Translations under genes and position numbers: made by a program
In this document: positions 18,396 to 30,300 of the stretch, piece after piece
Position numbering within the stretch: position 1 is the stretch's first letter
How the letters are laid out: each line of letters starts with the position of its first letter
Assembly (NCBI GenBank): GCA_900095095.1
Contig: FMBT01000609.1
Coordinates: 1 to 37,401 of the forward strand
Source: Fragilariopsis cylindrus CCMP1102
Lineage: Eukaryota; Bacillariophyta; Bacillariophyceae; Bacillariales; Bacillariaceae
DNA length: 37,401 nucleotides
Reading direction: 5' to 3'
Notes under the pieces: model-generated
What the model saw: only the letters and a program-made list of their open reading frames with translations
The model's database searches: none
What the model was told of the DNA's origin: nothing

Positions 18396-20242
18396 CGGTA
18401 GCAAGCTAAATTTTTATTGTTCAACCAAGTATTATGTGTGTGTGTGTGATAATGCCTGCAGAGGATAATCATGCCTCTATTGTCAATAAAATCATAGTAT
18501 TATAATAATAAGAGACAACATTTATTCTTTATACCATTTCTTGTACATATTATTACTATATCATCTTTTTCCACTTCCTTCTGCGACTCATCGAAATTAG
18601 ACTCACTTGTGTACACACCTCCATATAATTTTCCATGTCAAATTGAGCCCCACCACTTCATTTTCTTGTGATATATATATATTTCTGTTGTTGTTATATT
18701 TATTCTAATGCATTTTCCATCATGTTGTCACAGCCATGGAATTTATTGTTTTCCATTTCAAATCAAAATTGTATTATTGTACATCCTCTTTCTTGAATAA
18801 GGACTGAAAATCTCTCTCGTTAAAGCAATGGATGCAAGTAATTTGTTACTAATATCGCAATTGGTGTGGTTGCGCACCCCTTTTATAGGCAAGATAACAA
18901 CACACACATGAGATGTGTGTTTTCAAAATTGTTATAGCTCTACGCATGTTGCTGTAGGTACTATCATATCACAAGTAAGTGCTATGATTTTACTACTATG
19001 GTAGCTAGTTAGGGGCAAACACATTTTACAGGCATAGTGAATAATATTACTAGGTCCTACACATATTATGATGTGCGTATGTCATGTGAATAGCTAGTTC
19101 TACCGTAGAGTGCGTAATAGTACGGAACAGTATGGTGTAGCGAATTCGATTGGCAATTATTCTGAGGCACAACTAAGAGCCGTTAAGTTTAAGTTTGCTA
19201 TTTGGCATTTTTTAAATTTAAAATACTTCGAACAAAAAGAAGTGTTCTTTGTATGAGATCTATCCAATAAAGAATTTAATTGCACAATACCGGCAGACAA
19301 ATACCTAGTAGTACATGTAAAAGTAGACAGCTGGGAATGGTTCAGCTCATGGGACTCAAATACGACTCATTTTTTTGCCTGGCCCTGATGCTGAGTCATG
19401 TGATAAGGTTTTCACTTGTATTGACAACAGCAACAACAACATATTGATGTATCAATGGGCTAAACTAGATCAAACAGTAGTAGATCATATGATCAAACGA
19501 TAATGATGGGTAACATTACAATAGAAAAGAGAGAAAGAAAAAGGAAAATACAATAGTAGAAGGAACAACGAAAGTTGTGGTTGCATATTAATATTAATAC
19601 AAGATTATCAAATTATCTTGTTGTTTTGTTGTTGTTCCTCTTATTTTTTAAGTTCCTCAGTCTTTTCTACCAAAGAACAATAATACCGGCTTCATCTTCA
19701 TCTTCATCAAGTTCTCTAATCTATCATGGCAGACTTAACAGGATTCCGGTTATAAGGTATTTGGGTGTATTTTTCGCGTGTAAAAACACAGTAATTTTCA
19801 TATAAAAAAGACTAAAAAATGAAGAACTTTGGAGATCAGAATGAAGATGAAGATTTGGACAAAATAAATTGAGCTTTGACCGTGTTACAGTAGAAACCCA
19901 AGCCTATGACCTCGAATGGTGATATAGTGCCACTTTAATTATGTGTTATGTGACATAACACATAACAAATACATCCAGGACAGGCAGAAAAAAACTACTG
20001 TCGCTAACAATTCGCTAACAAGTCACTAAGCGCGATTAGGGGGGCTTCGATTTTTAAATTTTTCGTACAAATTTTTTATCCACGTATGAACGGAAGATGG
20101 TCCAGAACAGTACTTGGGGGAGAAGAATAAAAAAATAACCGCGACAAGACGCGAAGGAAGTACACGTATTTATTCGCATTACGATGCGCGTTACGATAAG
20201 TAAGTAAATTTATAAATAGCATAAATTCAGAATAATAATATT
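18396..20242. other. gene-free AT-rich DNA
   Basis: No recognisable gene. It includes a TG microsatellite (about 18434-18449), an AT run near 18674, a perfect 11-bp inverted repeat with one-base spacer at 19941-19963 (ATGTGTTATGT-G-ACATAACACAT), and a TCTTCA run near 19691. The final ~80 bp is the presumed 5' UTR of the gene at 20243. Confidence 0.5.
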
Positions 20243-22387
20243 ATGAATAACAACGATGCTTATAGAAGACCGTCGATGTCTTCTTCTTCTCCTTCAACGT
20301 CCTCTTCAACAGCGATAACGTGTGCGACTGGGCCTATGACGTTTTCTGCTTCTGATCCAGATCCAGATATTGCAGCAGCAGCGTCGGTCGACGCTTTGTT
20401 GGCTAACGAATTGAATAAGTTATCGTTTCAAGAACGTGAATCGATCAACGAAGAAATACACGGTGTCGATGTACGTAATCTTGGTGTAGAAGAAACACCA
20501 CAGTTATTGAGAGAATCATTCCAACAACTCAATGTAGAATTAGAACAAATACGACCAGAACGGGTCCTATTCGATAGAAGTCAGAAGTTGTTTGGATCGA
20601 CAACATATCTTAATACTGAAGAATTTAGAATTATGTTCTTGAGATGTGATCTCTTCGATTGTCGAAAGGCTGCAATTCGGCTTTGCGATTTCGTTGATTT
20701 AGTACATGAATTATACGGTGACGTTGCCTTGCGGAGACGGACATATCTTACCGACATGACCGAACTTGAACGAAGAATGCTACTTGCGGGGTAAGTGGTT
20801 ATAAGATCTTGTTTTCTTTTAAAACTCAGAAAGTAAAAAGAAGAAAATAAAATGACCAGTGTTTCGAAGTTGTATATCTTCCACCAAATATTAATTTTCC
20901 TGTTACTTTTGTCTCGTTTCACTCCACCTATCCCCTTTGTGAAAAACAAAACCACAGCGCCTACCAGGTCTTGCCGGGAAGAGACCGTGCGGGACGACGA
21001 TTATTAGGAAGTATTGCATTCGACGCACCAAAATCCTTTTCTATGCAATCACGACTACGACTAAGTTTGTACTGTATATTATCCGTCCTCGAAGACGTCG
21101 AAACTCAAAGGAAAGGTGTTATATCGGTCTCATGGTGGCACAATGTTACTGTTGACGATTTTATATTGAGGGGGAAAGTCCACAAACGAATGATTTGCTT
21201 CCCCATGCGTTTAGGAGCACTACATTGTTGTATTCCATCCGAATATTCCGGTTCGAGTACCCAAAACAATAATAAAATCAATCCAGGGAGTAGCAACGGG
21301 GTTGTTTTATCTGGACTGTCAGAGATAATCAAGGCGATGTTCGTGTTGTCGATTGGGCCTAAATTAAGACCTCATTTTAGAATGCACACTGGTGAGTATT
21401 TGTTCTCTTCTACTTCTTCTTCTTTCTTCAAAAAGTTTGCATGTCGTTCGTGTATTATTATTTTCCGTTTTATCAATATCATTTTTGAATTTTCCTTTTT
21501 AAACAATCACTCACTATGTTTCCTACATTTCAACTATTTGACTATTTATTGTTTTGTTTTGTTTAGGTTCGGCGGTGGAATGTATGTATGCTCTCCAATC
21601 ATTTGGCATTCATTCAGATCAAATCCCAGTCAATATTTCGACGGGAAGACTAAAGACGAAACAACATTCGAAGTGGCTGCAATTATGTCAACTTAAAGAG
21701 GATAGCTTGAAAAAATATGGCTGTAAATTTGATCGTATAATAGAATGTCCCAATAACAAAGACATTTTGTTCGGGAGGGGGCGACCAATTATGAGACATC
21801 CCGGAAACGCAATAATGAGAAATATCGTCCAATCCAAACTTGAAGAATATTCAAATTCACGATCAAAAAAAGAAAGTATCCTGGTAACGTGGGATGTAGT
21901 GAGATTACTCAAGGGTAAATACGGCGCGCGATTCCTTAAGGAAGAAAATGGCGAAAACAATGGTCTGGGGTGGGTTGAGGTATCAAATGATACAGCAAGA
22001 AGTAAAGTAAGGATTGCCTTTCGCGACGCACGAACAAAAATACTTAAGTCAGCAGAGATGGAAACGGCGAATAATACCGCTACTATAAATACCGCGAAGG
22101 ATATGTGTGCAGTAGACAGTACGAACACCAAGAGGAAGGGCGATGCAACAACCGTATCATTATTATCCTCTAATATTGCCGCCATCCCCTTTCGTAAAAT
22201 AGATTCTCATGTTCAACATAACGATAGCAGCACGTCGGCATTTTTAGCAATGAATGGCAATCAAAGTACTGATACCGGAAAACGACAAAGACTATGTCAA
22301 ACTTATTTCAATTTCGACAATTGTGGTACCACCACAGCTACCGGTACAAACAACCACGTTACTGGCCCTCCTCCGACGATGATCTAA
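20243..22387 (+). CDS. three-exon diatom gene: CRAL-TRIO-like region plus DUF6824 domain
   Basis: Exons are 20243-20790, 20958-21391 and 21567-22387 (600 aa). Introns of 167 and 175 bp have GTAAGT...CACAG and GTGAGT...TTTAG borders and join in frame ('LLAGAYQVLPGRDRAGRR' and 'RPHFRMHTGSAVECMYAL'). Residues 1-50 are Ser/Thr-rich. Residues about 55-380 resemble a diatom-wide module: 'LNKLSFQERESINEEIHGV', 'YLNTEEFRIMFLRCDLFDCRKAAIRL', 'LPGRDRAGRRLLGSIAFD', 'ECMYALQSFGIHSDQIPV'. Its layout recalls a CRAL-TRIO/SEC14 lipid-binding domain with its N-lobe. Residues about 390-480 are the DUF6824 domain: 'DILFGRGRPIMRHPGNAIMR', 'RFLKEE', 'GWVEVSNDTARSKVRIAFRD'. The C-terminus is low-complexity. Localisation is probably cytosolic or nuclear; no signal peptide. 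The biochemical role of this fusion is not known to me. It converges with the exchanger gene downstream. Confidence 0.85.
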
Positions 22388-22746
22388 TAAGGTGGTATTT
22401 TATAGACTGCTGACGGCAACAATATGAACGACCATAACTTTAGCCTAAAATGTCTACTCTACATAAAGATGAGAGAAATTCTTAGCATATATACAGAGCT
22501 ACGTACGTGCGGATACTCACCACCCCTTTAGTGCAAAAGTAGAAGCTTTTGCCGACTAAAATCCGCTTTTAAAAAGTTTTTCCTAAATGCCATTTTATGA
22601 TTTGATAAAATTAAATTACAGAAGTATGCATATCCTTTATATTGTTTCTATGAATTGATATGGATTGAAAATAACCCTTCCCTGTTATAAGTTCAGTCAT
22701 GCTCGACTTTGTTTTTGTATTTTTCCTCGACAACTTTAATTTCTAT
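22388..22746. other. spacer between convergent genes
   Basis: A 359-bp AT-rich spacer between the stop codons of the DUF6824 gene (+) and the exchanger gene (-). It should hold both 3' UTRs; nothing else seen. Confidence 0.5.
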
Positions 22747-25516
22747 TCAAATGTTATTAACTGTGTCAGCATTAGCGGTCGTTGCAGTCATATTGGACTG
22801 AACGGGTGCAGATCGCCCGCCGTGGGTGCCAACACTAACACACTTTCCGCTACGACGACTTCGGTCGGAGTCATTATCAATGTTACTATAACTACCAGTA
22901 CCTACTTCGTCTTGATCGTCTATGAGCGATCGATCTTTAGAAAAGGACGTGTCTTCCTTTAAAATGCTACAATCCAAACCGAATAGATCTTGTTGTGATG
23001 ATTTTCGACGACGATAGTCACGAACTCGATATTTTCCTCTACTATTAAGATGTTTATGTTTTGCCTGTCGATGCTTTTGGGCCGTTAAGGTAGCTCCTAA
23101 ATTCTGTCCTGGAACAAATTTAATGATGATGTCGTTATCCAATCCCTCGTCCACTTGCTCGATATACCCACATGATTCGTCCATAAATTGGATATTTTGA
23201 TCTCGCACCACAAATCTATAGATCCAGTGATATTCTGTTGTTATCGAGATAAGGTATCAACGAATGCGAGTGAATGAGTAATCGATTGTGACAGGGAAAT
23301 TAACCGAGTTCGAGCAAGTTCTTGCCAAAAGCAATGTATATCATCCCAAACAAAACAAAAGGTAAATATATATATATATATATATGTAGACATACGTACC
23401 AAAATGCAAAAGCTTTCCCTTAAGTTTACGCTGTTGGTGCCAAGCTCTCATATATTCATCATTGTCGACATTCATTCGTATGCCTAATCGATCCATAAGG
23501 GGTTCCGTTGCTCCCCCCATTAAGACTATTGTTATGACAACGATGACCATCGTCGCTGCAATAAATTCATCCCGATGGCCGTAAACGTCTGGAAATTCCC
23601 GTGCACATGCGTACGCCACTGCTCCTCTCAATCCAGCGAACCACAACAAATGCATAAACTTAACGGGGATGATCTTGTCACGTTTTCGTTCGGGAATTTC
23701 TCGTTTGCTCACTACGGTCGGCATGAGTTGATAAAACGAAGTTGACATTACGCTCGTATCGGCTGAGGACATGTTGGAGGACGTGTTGCAGGACGCAGAC
23801 GAATCATCTCCGACCGATGCCTCACATGCTCTTTCTAGAGAAGAAGAAAGTGTCGTGGGTAGTATCTCAGGAATCCTATCTCCCCCCTTATCAATTATGT
23901 CGTCATCATAAAGATTGGAATCTTCCTTCGTTTTATTATAGTCTCGTGTCGGTGTCGTTGTCTCTATATCGACCATCATGTCCTTTTTCGAGCTCTTATT
24001 TTCAGGATCATCTGTACATTTATTAGACATCATTTCAACGGCAACAGTTCTATTCGCCGTATTATCTATTGGTCTCGTCAAACTCAGATTGAACAAAAAA
24101 CTTAATGGATACACACCGATAGCTCTTCCTAACAAAGCTGCGACGAATGCCCATGATACGAAGGGCCATGAAAAATGTCCCCTGTGCATTCCGCAAACGC
24201 TCAGTCCTAGTTCTAAGAAAATACATACTTCTGCCAGAAAGGCCAACAATCGAAAAATAATGCGTGCGTACTCTCTCGTTTCTTCCGAGACATTAGGTTC
24301 CATATAACGCCGTGCGAAGATGCCCGTGAAGAAAATCGTGATCATACCACTCAATTCCAGTAACTCTGAAAGCATAAAGGGAATATATACCGGCATGATA
24401 TACAAGCTCAGTTCTAATACCTTATGGTCTCTCATTCTTCCGTGTTTGAAAGCCAATCCCATTAAACTTGCAAAGACTAATCCTAATATTGGAGATACGA
24501 CGCACTGTACGAGTAAATCGAGAAGGTACTTCCCTACATTCTTGTAGAGATCGATATTGTTGTCATTATCATAGTTCTGCATCGCATTTTGTCTCAGGAA
24601 ATCCGCTAGAGTTTTGAAGAGCACCAATGCAACAGCGTCATTTAACGCTGATTCTCCGAATACCAAACTGAAAAGATGTGGATCGACACGTTTACGTTGT
24701 AAGACTCCGACGACGCTTACTGTGCATATGAATACAAACGAGGACAAAAGGACAAAAAATATTGGAGAAGTTTGAGGTACACAATGTTAAAAAAGAGAGT
24801 AACGAAGAAAAGGGAACATCAATAGACCCGCACCACTAATGATTGGAAGTATCACAACTCTATTGGGTCAGCACCCGAGCAAAAAACTGACGTACCAGTG
24901 TCTGTGGCGGCAATGAGTGCACCAAACGTTAGTAACTCTAATGGAGTTGGGTTGAAGGCATCTCCCAGCCAACCCTTCGTACTCAAAAACCATAAAAATC
25001 CCCCGGCACCAAAAGCCGATAGGACTGTTCCACCAATAGAGAAAAGTGCAATAGCACCGAAATGTCTATAAAATAATTCTCTTTGGAGCTGATAACCGGA
25101 ATTGAACAGAATTGGAGGCAGCAAGGCCAAGAAAAATACCTTACTAGGAAAAAGTAAGAAGAAATTCGGTAATGCTCTCATGTACTTGCTTGCGTATTCC
25201 GATTCGTTAAAGTCTTCTCCGTCGTTGTGATATTGCTTATCGTATGCAAATGCAAAGTAATCGTCCGTTCCATCGTGTTCGGATTGATAATGGTTTTGAT
25301 ATTCTTCGTAATCGGATTCGTTTAGCAGTCGAACTATGAGGGAGCAAAACATCCCTACCAAAAGTATCATTGCCGGTTCGCTGATATATGTTCTCAATCG
25401 TGGTGATTCTTCAAGAAATCTCGATAGGAACAACACAACTACAAGAATGGCGGAAAACAACAGGAAAAATATCTGAGTCGTCCTCTCATCGTCGTAGGTG
25501 GTTTCTGTGGCGGTGT

Positions 25517-25552
<36 letters not shown>

Positions 25553-25553
25553 T
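22747..25553 (-). CDS. Na+(K+)/H+ exchanger, endosomal NHE/NHX type, three exons
   Basis: Exons on the minus strand are 25553-24896, 24719-23400 and 23234-22747 (821 aa). Introns of 176 and 165 bp are both phase 1, with GTACGT donors and CACAG/CAACAG acceptors. The joins restore 'ALIAATDTVSVVGVLQRKRV' and 'LLHFEYHWIYRFVVRDQNI'. It is a CPA1 antiporter moving H+ against Na+/K+ across endomembranes. Diagnostic blocks are the amiloride-site-like 'FFLALLPPILFNSGY', 'LIAATDT', 'VFGESALNDAVALVLF' (catalytic ND), 'FLELGLSVCG', 'LLGRAIGVYPLSFLFN' (typical of NHE6/7/9 and NHX5/6) and 'FAGLRGAVAYACA'. Odd features are a ~130-residue Ser/Asp/Thr-rich insert between the last two blocks, and an N-terminal run of 12 Thr from an ACG repeat. 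I chose the ATG at 25553, just before that run; an in-frame ATG at 25721 would add 56 residues. The C-terminal tail (exon 3) is basic then Ser-rich. Confidence 0.85.
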
Positions 25554-25721
25554 GGTACCGAGTATTGGATCATATGTTGATCCGTGGTATCGATACGGTG
25601 GTAAGTGTTTGTTGCTACTTTCGTTCTTGACGTCGTTCTTCGAAATGTGCTTGGTGATTATTACAGGACGTAACGATCCTGGACGGCAACGAACAATTCT
25701 GTGAATATGCACGTGCCACAA

Positions 25722-26480
25722 TTATGGAATAAAGAAGTATGTGATCATCTACCTATTGGATCCGTGGCACAGTTTCGATACGGTATTTAAGTGATGTTGT
25801 TGCTTTCCCTTTTCGTCGTCGCCGTTATTCGGAATCATGATGTGCTCAGTAATATCACAAATGGCGTTGAGCTGTCACATAAATACAGAGAAAGGCCAGC
25901 AGAAAAGAGAGCAGAAATATAAATACTGTACCATAAACATAAAGATACTAGGACTACAATAAATAATACAGTACCGTAATCCACAACGGAGGTACGAAAC
26001 AAAGTTTTGAGTATGCACGCGTTATTTCACATTTTTAATGATAGTAAATTGCGGTTAGCCGCGAAACTCACGTGGCGCGTGAGAGTAAGAAAAATTCAAA
26101 ACTCGGTGCGCTCGCTATTTTTGGGTCGAAACGGAAATTTGCGATCCATCGCAATACGCAACAGTAACGTTAGAGAGTGTCTCATTTTTTCAATCAAAAC
26201 AGACTACTAATACTATCAATGGATGCTGGATGGAGAAAACGCAGCAACAAAGAAGAAGGTACAATTCACAGATGGGTCGATTTTTTTCTTTTGGAATTGA
26301 GACGAATAAAATTGTGTGCTACCACCAGATAGATGTTGATTCGTTGTAGAAAGTACGAACACAAAACCGTACATGATTTGAGGTTGTGCTAGCATTATAT
26401 TACAGGCGCGTTCCAGCTCAAGGTGATATTTTGTGGGACACTCGCGACTCAAAATTTTGCCTCCGCGTGGAGGTATTTTT
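25722..26480. other. 5' flank of the exchanger gene
   Basis: No gene recognised. An imperfect ~90-bp duplication pairs 25575-25660 (inside the first exon or leader) with 25757-25855 (shared TCCGTGGTA/C, TCGATACGGT, AGTG). The leader and promoter of the exchanger gene should lie here. Confidence 0.4.
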
Positions 26481-26483
26481 TGT

Positions 26484-26604
26484 TTGCTTTCTACAGAATT
26501 TTGTTTCGTGTCGTTGTTGACAATAACGTCGAAGTAACAAAGTACACGTCTTCGTCGATGTAGTTGTCAACAACGACACACAACAAAATTCTCTTGAAAG
26601 CAAA
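26484..26604. repeat. 121-bp inverted repeat at the left border of the tandem array
   Basis: Two ~40-nt arms (about 26484-26523 and 26565-26604) are reverse complements with about five mismatches, beginning TTTGCTTTC and ending GTCGTTGTTGACA. The loop is ~41 nt. It abuts the first unit of the 195-bp array and may belong to the terminus of the mobile element. Confidence 0.65.
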
Positions 26605-27270
26605 CGCGTTTTTTCTTCTCTTAAGGTATATACTAAGAGCCAAGTGACTAAGACAACAGCCAACTGACTAAGACAAGAGGGGGGGGGTATCATAAGAGAC
26701 CATCCACTGCGAATCGCTTCTAGTTACAGTAAAGTGCACATACAAGTTGATTACGTCGAATCGGAGTGTACGTACGCTCTGTTGGTGCAAGATACAAGTG
26801 AAACGCGTTTTTTCTTCTCTTAATCGAATACAAGAGAGGTGCATAAGACAACAGCCAAGTGACTAAGACAAGAGGGGGGTATCATAAGAGACCATCCACT
26901 GCGAATCGCTTCTAGTTACAGTAAAGTGCACATACAAGTTGATTACGACGGAGTGACACAAACGGAGTGTACGGAGTGACGGAGACCACAAGCGAAACGC
27001 GTTTTTCTTCTCTTAATCGAATACCAGAGAGGTGCATAAGAGACAAGAGCCAAGTGACTAAGACAAGAGTGGGGGGAGCATAAGAGACCATCCAATTCGA
27101 ATCGCTTCTAGTTACAGTAAAGTGCACATACAAGTTGATTACGACGGAGTGACACAAACGGAGTGTACGGAGTGACGGAGACCACAAGCGAAACGCGTTT
27201 TTCTTCTCTTAATCGAATACCAGAGAGGTGCATAAGAGACAAGTGACTAAGACAAGAGAGTGGGGTGGAC
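26602..27270. repeat. left tandem array, ~195-bp unit, about 3.4 copies
   Basis: Units start at AAACGCGTTTTT: 26602, 26801, 26995 and 27191 (spacings 199, 194 and 196). Each contains a CTAAGACAAGAG followed by a G-run of variable length, CATAAGAGACCATCCA, CGAATCGCTTCTAGTTACAG, and AAAGTGCACATACAAGTTGA. The fourth unit is partial. The array ends about 70 bp before the ATG of the transposase gene at 27342, so it probably contains that gene's promoter region. Confidence 0.9.
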
Positions 27271-27341
27271 TGGCTTTTGATTGAATTGATTGATTTCATT
27301 CATTTTTTCAATATCTTACGACCGATATCTGATCTCTCACA

Positions 27342-30300
27342 ATGAGTGGAATTAGAAAAAAAGGAAAAGGACGCAGACAAGGTGGGGTGACGGCGCCTGC
27401 AGTTTCACAGAGTGAAAGTAACAAAAAAAGAGGACGACCAGCTAGAAATAACAGAAAGTCTCCACCGGCAACTGCTGCGCCCCCTCCAGGTGCTTCACGA
27501 CAATTATTATTATCACCACCATCATTACTATCACCGGCCTGTGCAGTGTCTGTATCATCTTCTTTGACTTCCAGTTCCACTCCAAGGAGGAAGGTGATTC
27601 CTCCTACTGATACTGTTACAGGTAATGATCATGAAAGTTCTCCAAGTAAGTTTCTATGTTTAGAACAAGAAGAATTGAAGGTTGACTTAGCCTCTGCTCT
27701 AGAAGTTTCGGCAGAGAATTTGGTAGAGACTCTGACGTCTCTCTTGATTAAATTAAATAATACAGCTCCATCTTCACCGGCGGTGGCATCAGTGACTGCG
27801 GCATCACCAGCAACAGTCGAGACAGCGGTAGCTCCATCTGCAGCTTCACCTGTAGTATACTCCAATTATACAAGACCGTCATCACCAATTGAATTTGATA
27901 TAGATGCTTTCAAGGTTGCCGATCGATCCGATTCTGCGGCAAGGAAGGGTAAGAGTAGAGCTGTAAATAATTTAGTACAAACTATATTAGGAGAGCATTG
28001 TTCTAACCACTATTCACAACAACAACTAGTATTAGCATTGCACACTGCGTCCAAGGATCCGCGTGTTAGACCTTTTTTCAAAAGTGCAGGACTAGCAGAC
28101 GTTGAAGATTTAGCAGCCATGCGTTTTCACCATGAACAAATCAATCGTATTTTGATAACAACAAATGATTCTAAAAAGAAGGGTAGTGCAAATGATGATG
28201 TACGGTCTTACGAACAGTCCCTATACTCAGCAATGGCCGAATCCCCAATATCTTCTAATCGCACAACAACAGTGCCTTCCATTGCTTCCCGTACCAGATT
28301 GTTTTCAGGTATTCCATACATTACTTTGACAAGATGTATGAGCAGGGCCAAAGCACATCGGAAGAACATGCGTGACAATAACGGTACTGTTTTTGGCCGT
28401 GTACTGAAACGTCTGGGGCGTACGAAGGTGACACCTGAGTTACACATGGAGTTTTTACACTGGTTGGACAGACATAATATGGTCATACAGAGTCCATTAG
28501 CTTCAGATACTTTATTGGTACCCGACGGTACCATTCGTGGGGTCAAGAAACGTGTAAACAAGATCTTACTTCAAATACCTGTCCGGGAGCTGCACAACGA
28601 CTTAATAGATGCCGATCCCTTGATTGGTCTAGCTGGAGCACGTGATTGTAATGGAAAAATTTTGATATCCGATACAAAATTGAGGGAATTGTTGCCGCCT
28701 CATTTACGAATGATGAGTGATCGTTATAAAATAATGTGTGGCTGCGAACCCTGTATTCAAATGATCAACCTTCAACAGAGCTATAACCGGTTTATTTGTT
28801 ACCGAATCAAAGATTTCAAGGAGATACGCGATGGTTTCAATCCAAGAACGAGGAGATATATGGCGGCCGACGAAACCCTCAAGAAATACCAGGACAAGGT
28901 GCAGCCACAGGGAGAGGCTAGGTTTAAGACCGCCAAACTAGCGATGGTTTGTTGCTTGTGTGCTCCGCCTGATGACAGGTTCCAATCTCTTCATCAATTG
29001 GACTGTGTTACGGGCGAGTGCAACGCTTGTCCTGGATTCGACCGGCTCCTGAAGAATTGACTATGAACAATGATATTTCTTTCCATTTGTACGATGTCCT
29101 CCCGTCCTGCAACATACACAACATGTTGCCAAAATTTCCACCAGTGGTTGATGGGGAACGACACGTCCAGACGAAATCCTGTGTTGAATGCGATTTGCTT
29201 TTGGAGGCGGACCCAAAGTATGTACGGGGCGGATTTTACAAAAGGAAATATTTAACCCAAAAAAGTGTGGGTTCCAAGAATTCTTCACGGAATATTACCT
29301 CCCACATTTGAAAAAATATACTTACCACCGATTTTTGAAAATTATATTAAGCAAATCTAATATCGAAGATGTACGACTGAGTCGTCTGAAACCCGGGGAG
29401 GTGGCAGGTTCACGTGATTATGCGGAACGATTATTAATGAAGTTTCACATGGAAATACAGAGCGAACATTTCGGTCAAGGTCGTGATCTATCAATTGAGG
29501 GTAACGACATCAAATTTTATCCTGTCGGAGAAACAGAAACAACCTCGCATTTCTATTCCTTCCTGAAAGATTCGAAAATACAAAATGCTGCCACGACGGA
29601 TAAACACATGGATCGCTTAATTAAAATCTTAAAAGAAAAAAAAGTCTGAGTGAACGCTTATATGAAACAACCGATGGTTGTGGCGCTCAGTATCGATCAG
29701 CAACAGCGCTATGGTTCTTATCAGGATTATCAATCAAACATAACATTGTAATCGATCGTTCGTTCGGTGCTCCCGGTCATGGTACGTTATTCTAAACTAT
29801 TGTATCTAAAATATGCTTTGCTTGGTTTTGTCGTATCTAACTTTTATTTATTTTATTTCAATTGGTATTACAGGAAAAGGTATCGTGGACGGCGTTAACG
29901 GTACTGATAAAAACTTATTGATACGTTATTCTGCGAGGGAGCTGAAGCAAGCGATGGATAGCATTGCCGAAGAAGATGCTGTCGATGACAAAAAACGTTT
30001 TGCAGCACATAGCGTAAACGAAATCGGTAAAGAATTTTCATTAGCTGAAGAATGTGCAAGACTGTTGCGTATCGGGAGATCCAGGGGGGTTAAATCGGGA
30101 GGAAAATCGGCCAAGAGAGAAAATTCGCGGGCCATCAAACACCACGAGTGGTTAGTGTGGGAAAAAAGAAGATACAGTTTCGGAACTGAAATACAAAACT
30201 GTTGAGTTTTCAAAGGAAGCAAAACAAGCTGGTGGAACGTCAAACAAAAGATACCATGTATATTGCTGTCCTGAGTTGGGTACCGGTCGTGTTGCTTTAA

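Noticed and set aside
20010..20165. Second copy of the fold-back element (CACTAAGCGCG ... GAAGGAAGTAC)
   Set aside because: Only short words are shared with 18174-18395, and arms cannot be aligned convincingly.
25575..25855. Duplicated exon at the start of the exchanger gene
   Set aside because: The two ~90-bp blocks are only loosely similar and the second copy has no open frame; kept as a note in the flank.
27108..27299. Minus-strand frames repeated in the left array (SLMHLSGIRLREEKR...)
   Set aside because: They recur because the DNA is tandemly repeated; there is no family match and no start context.
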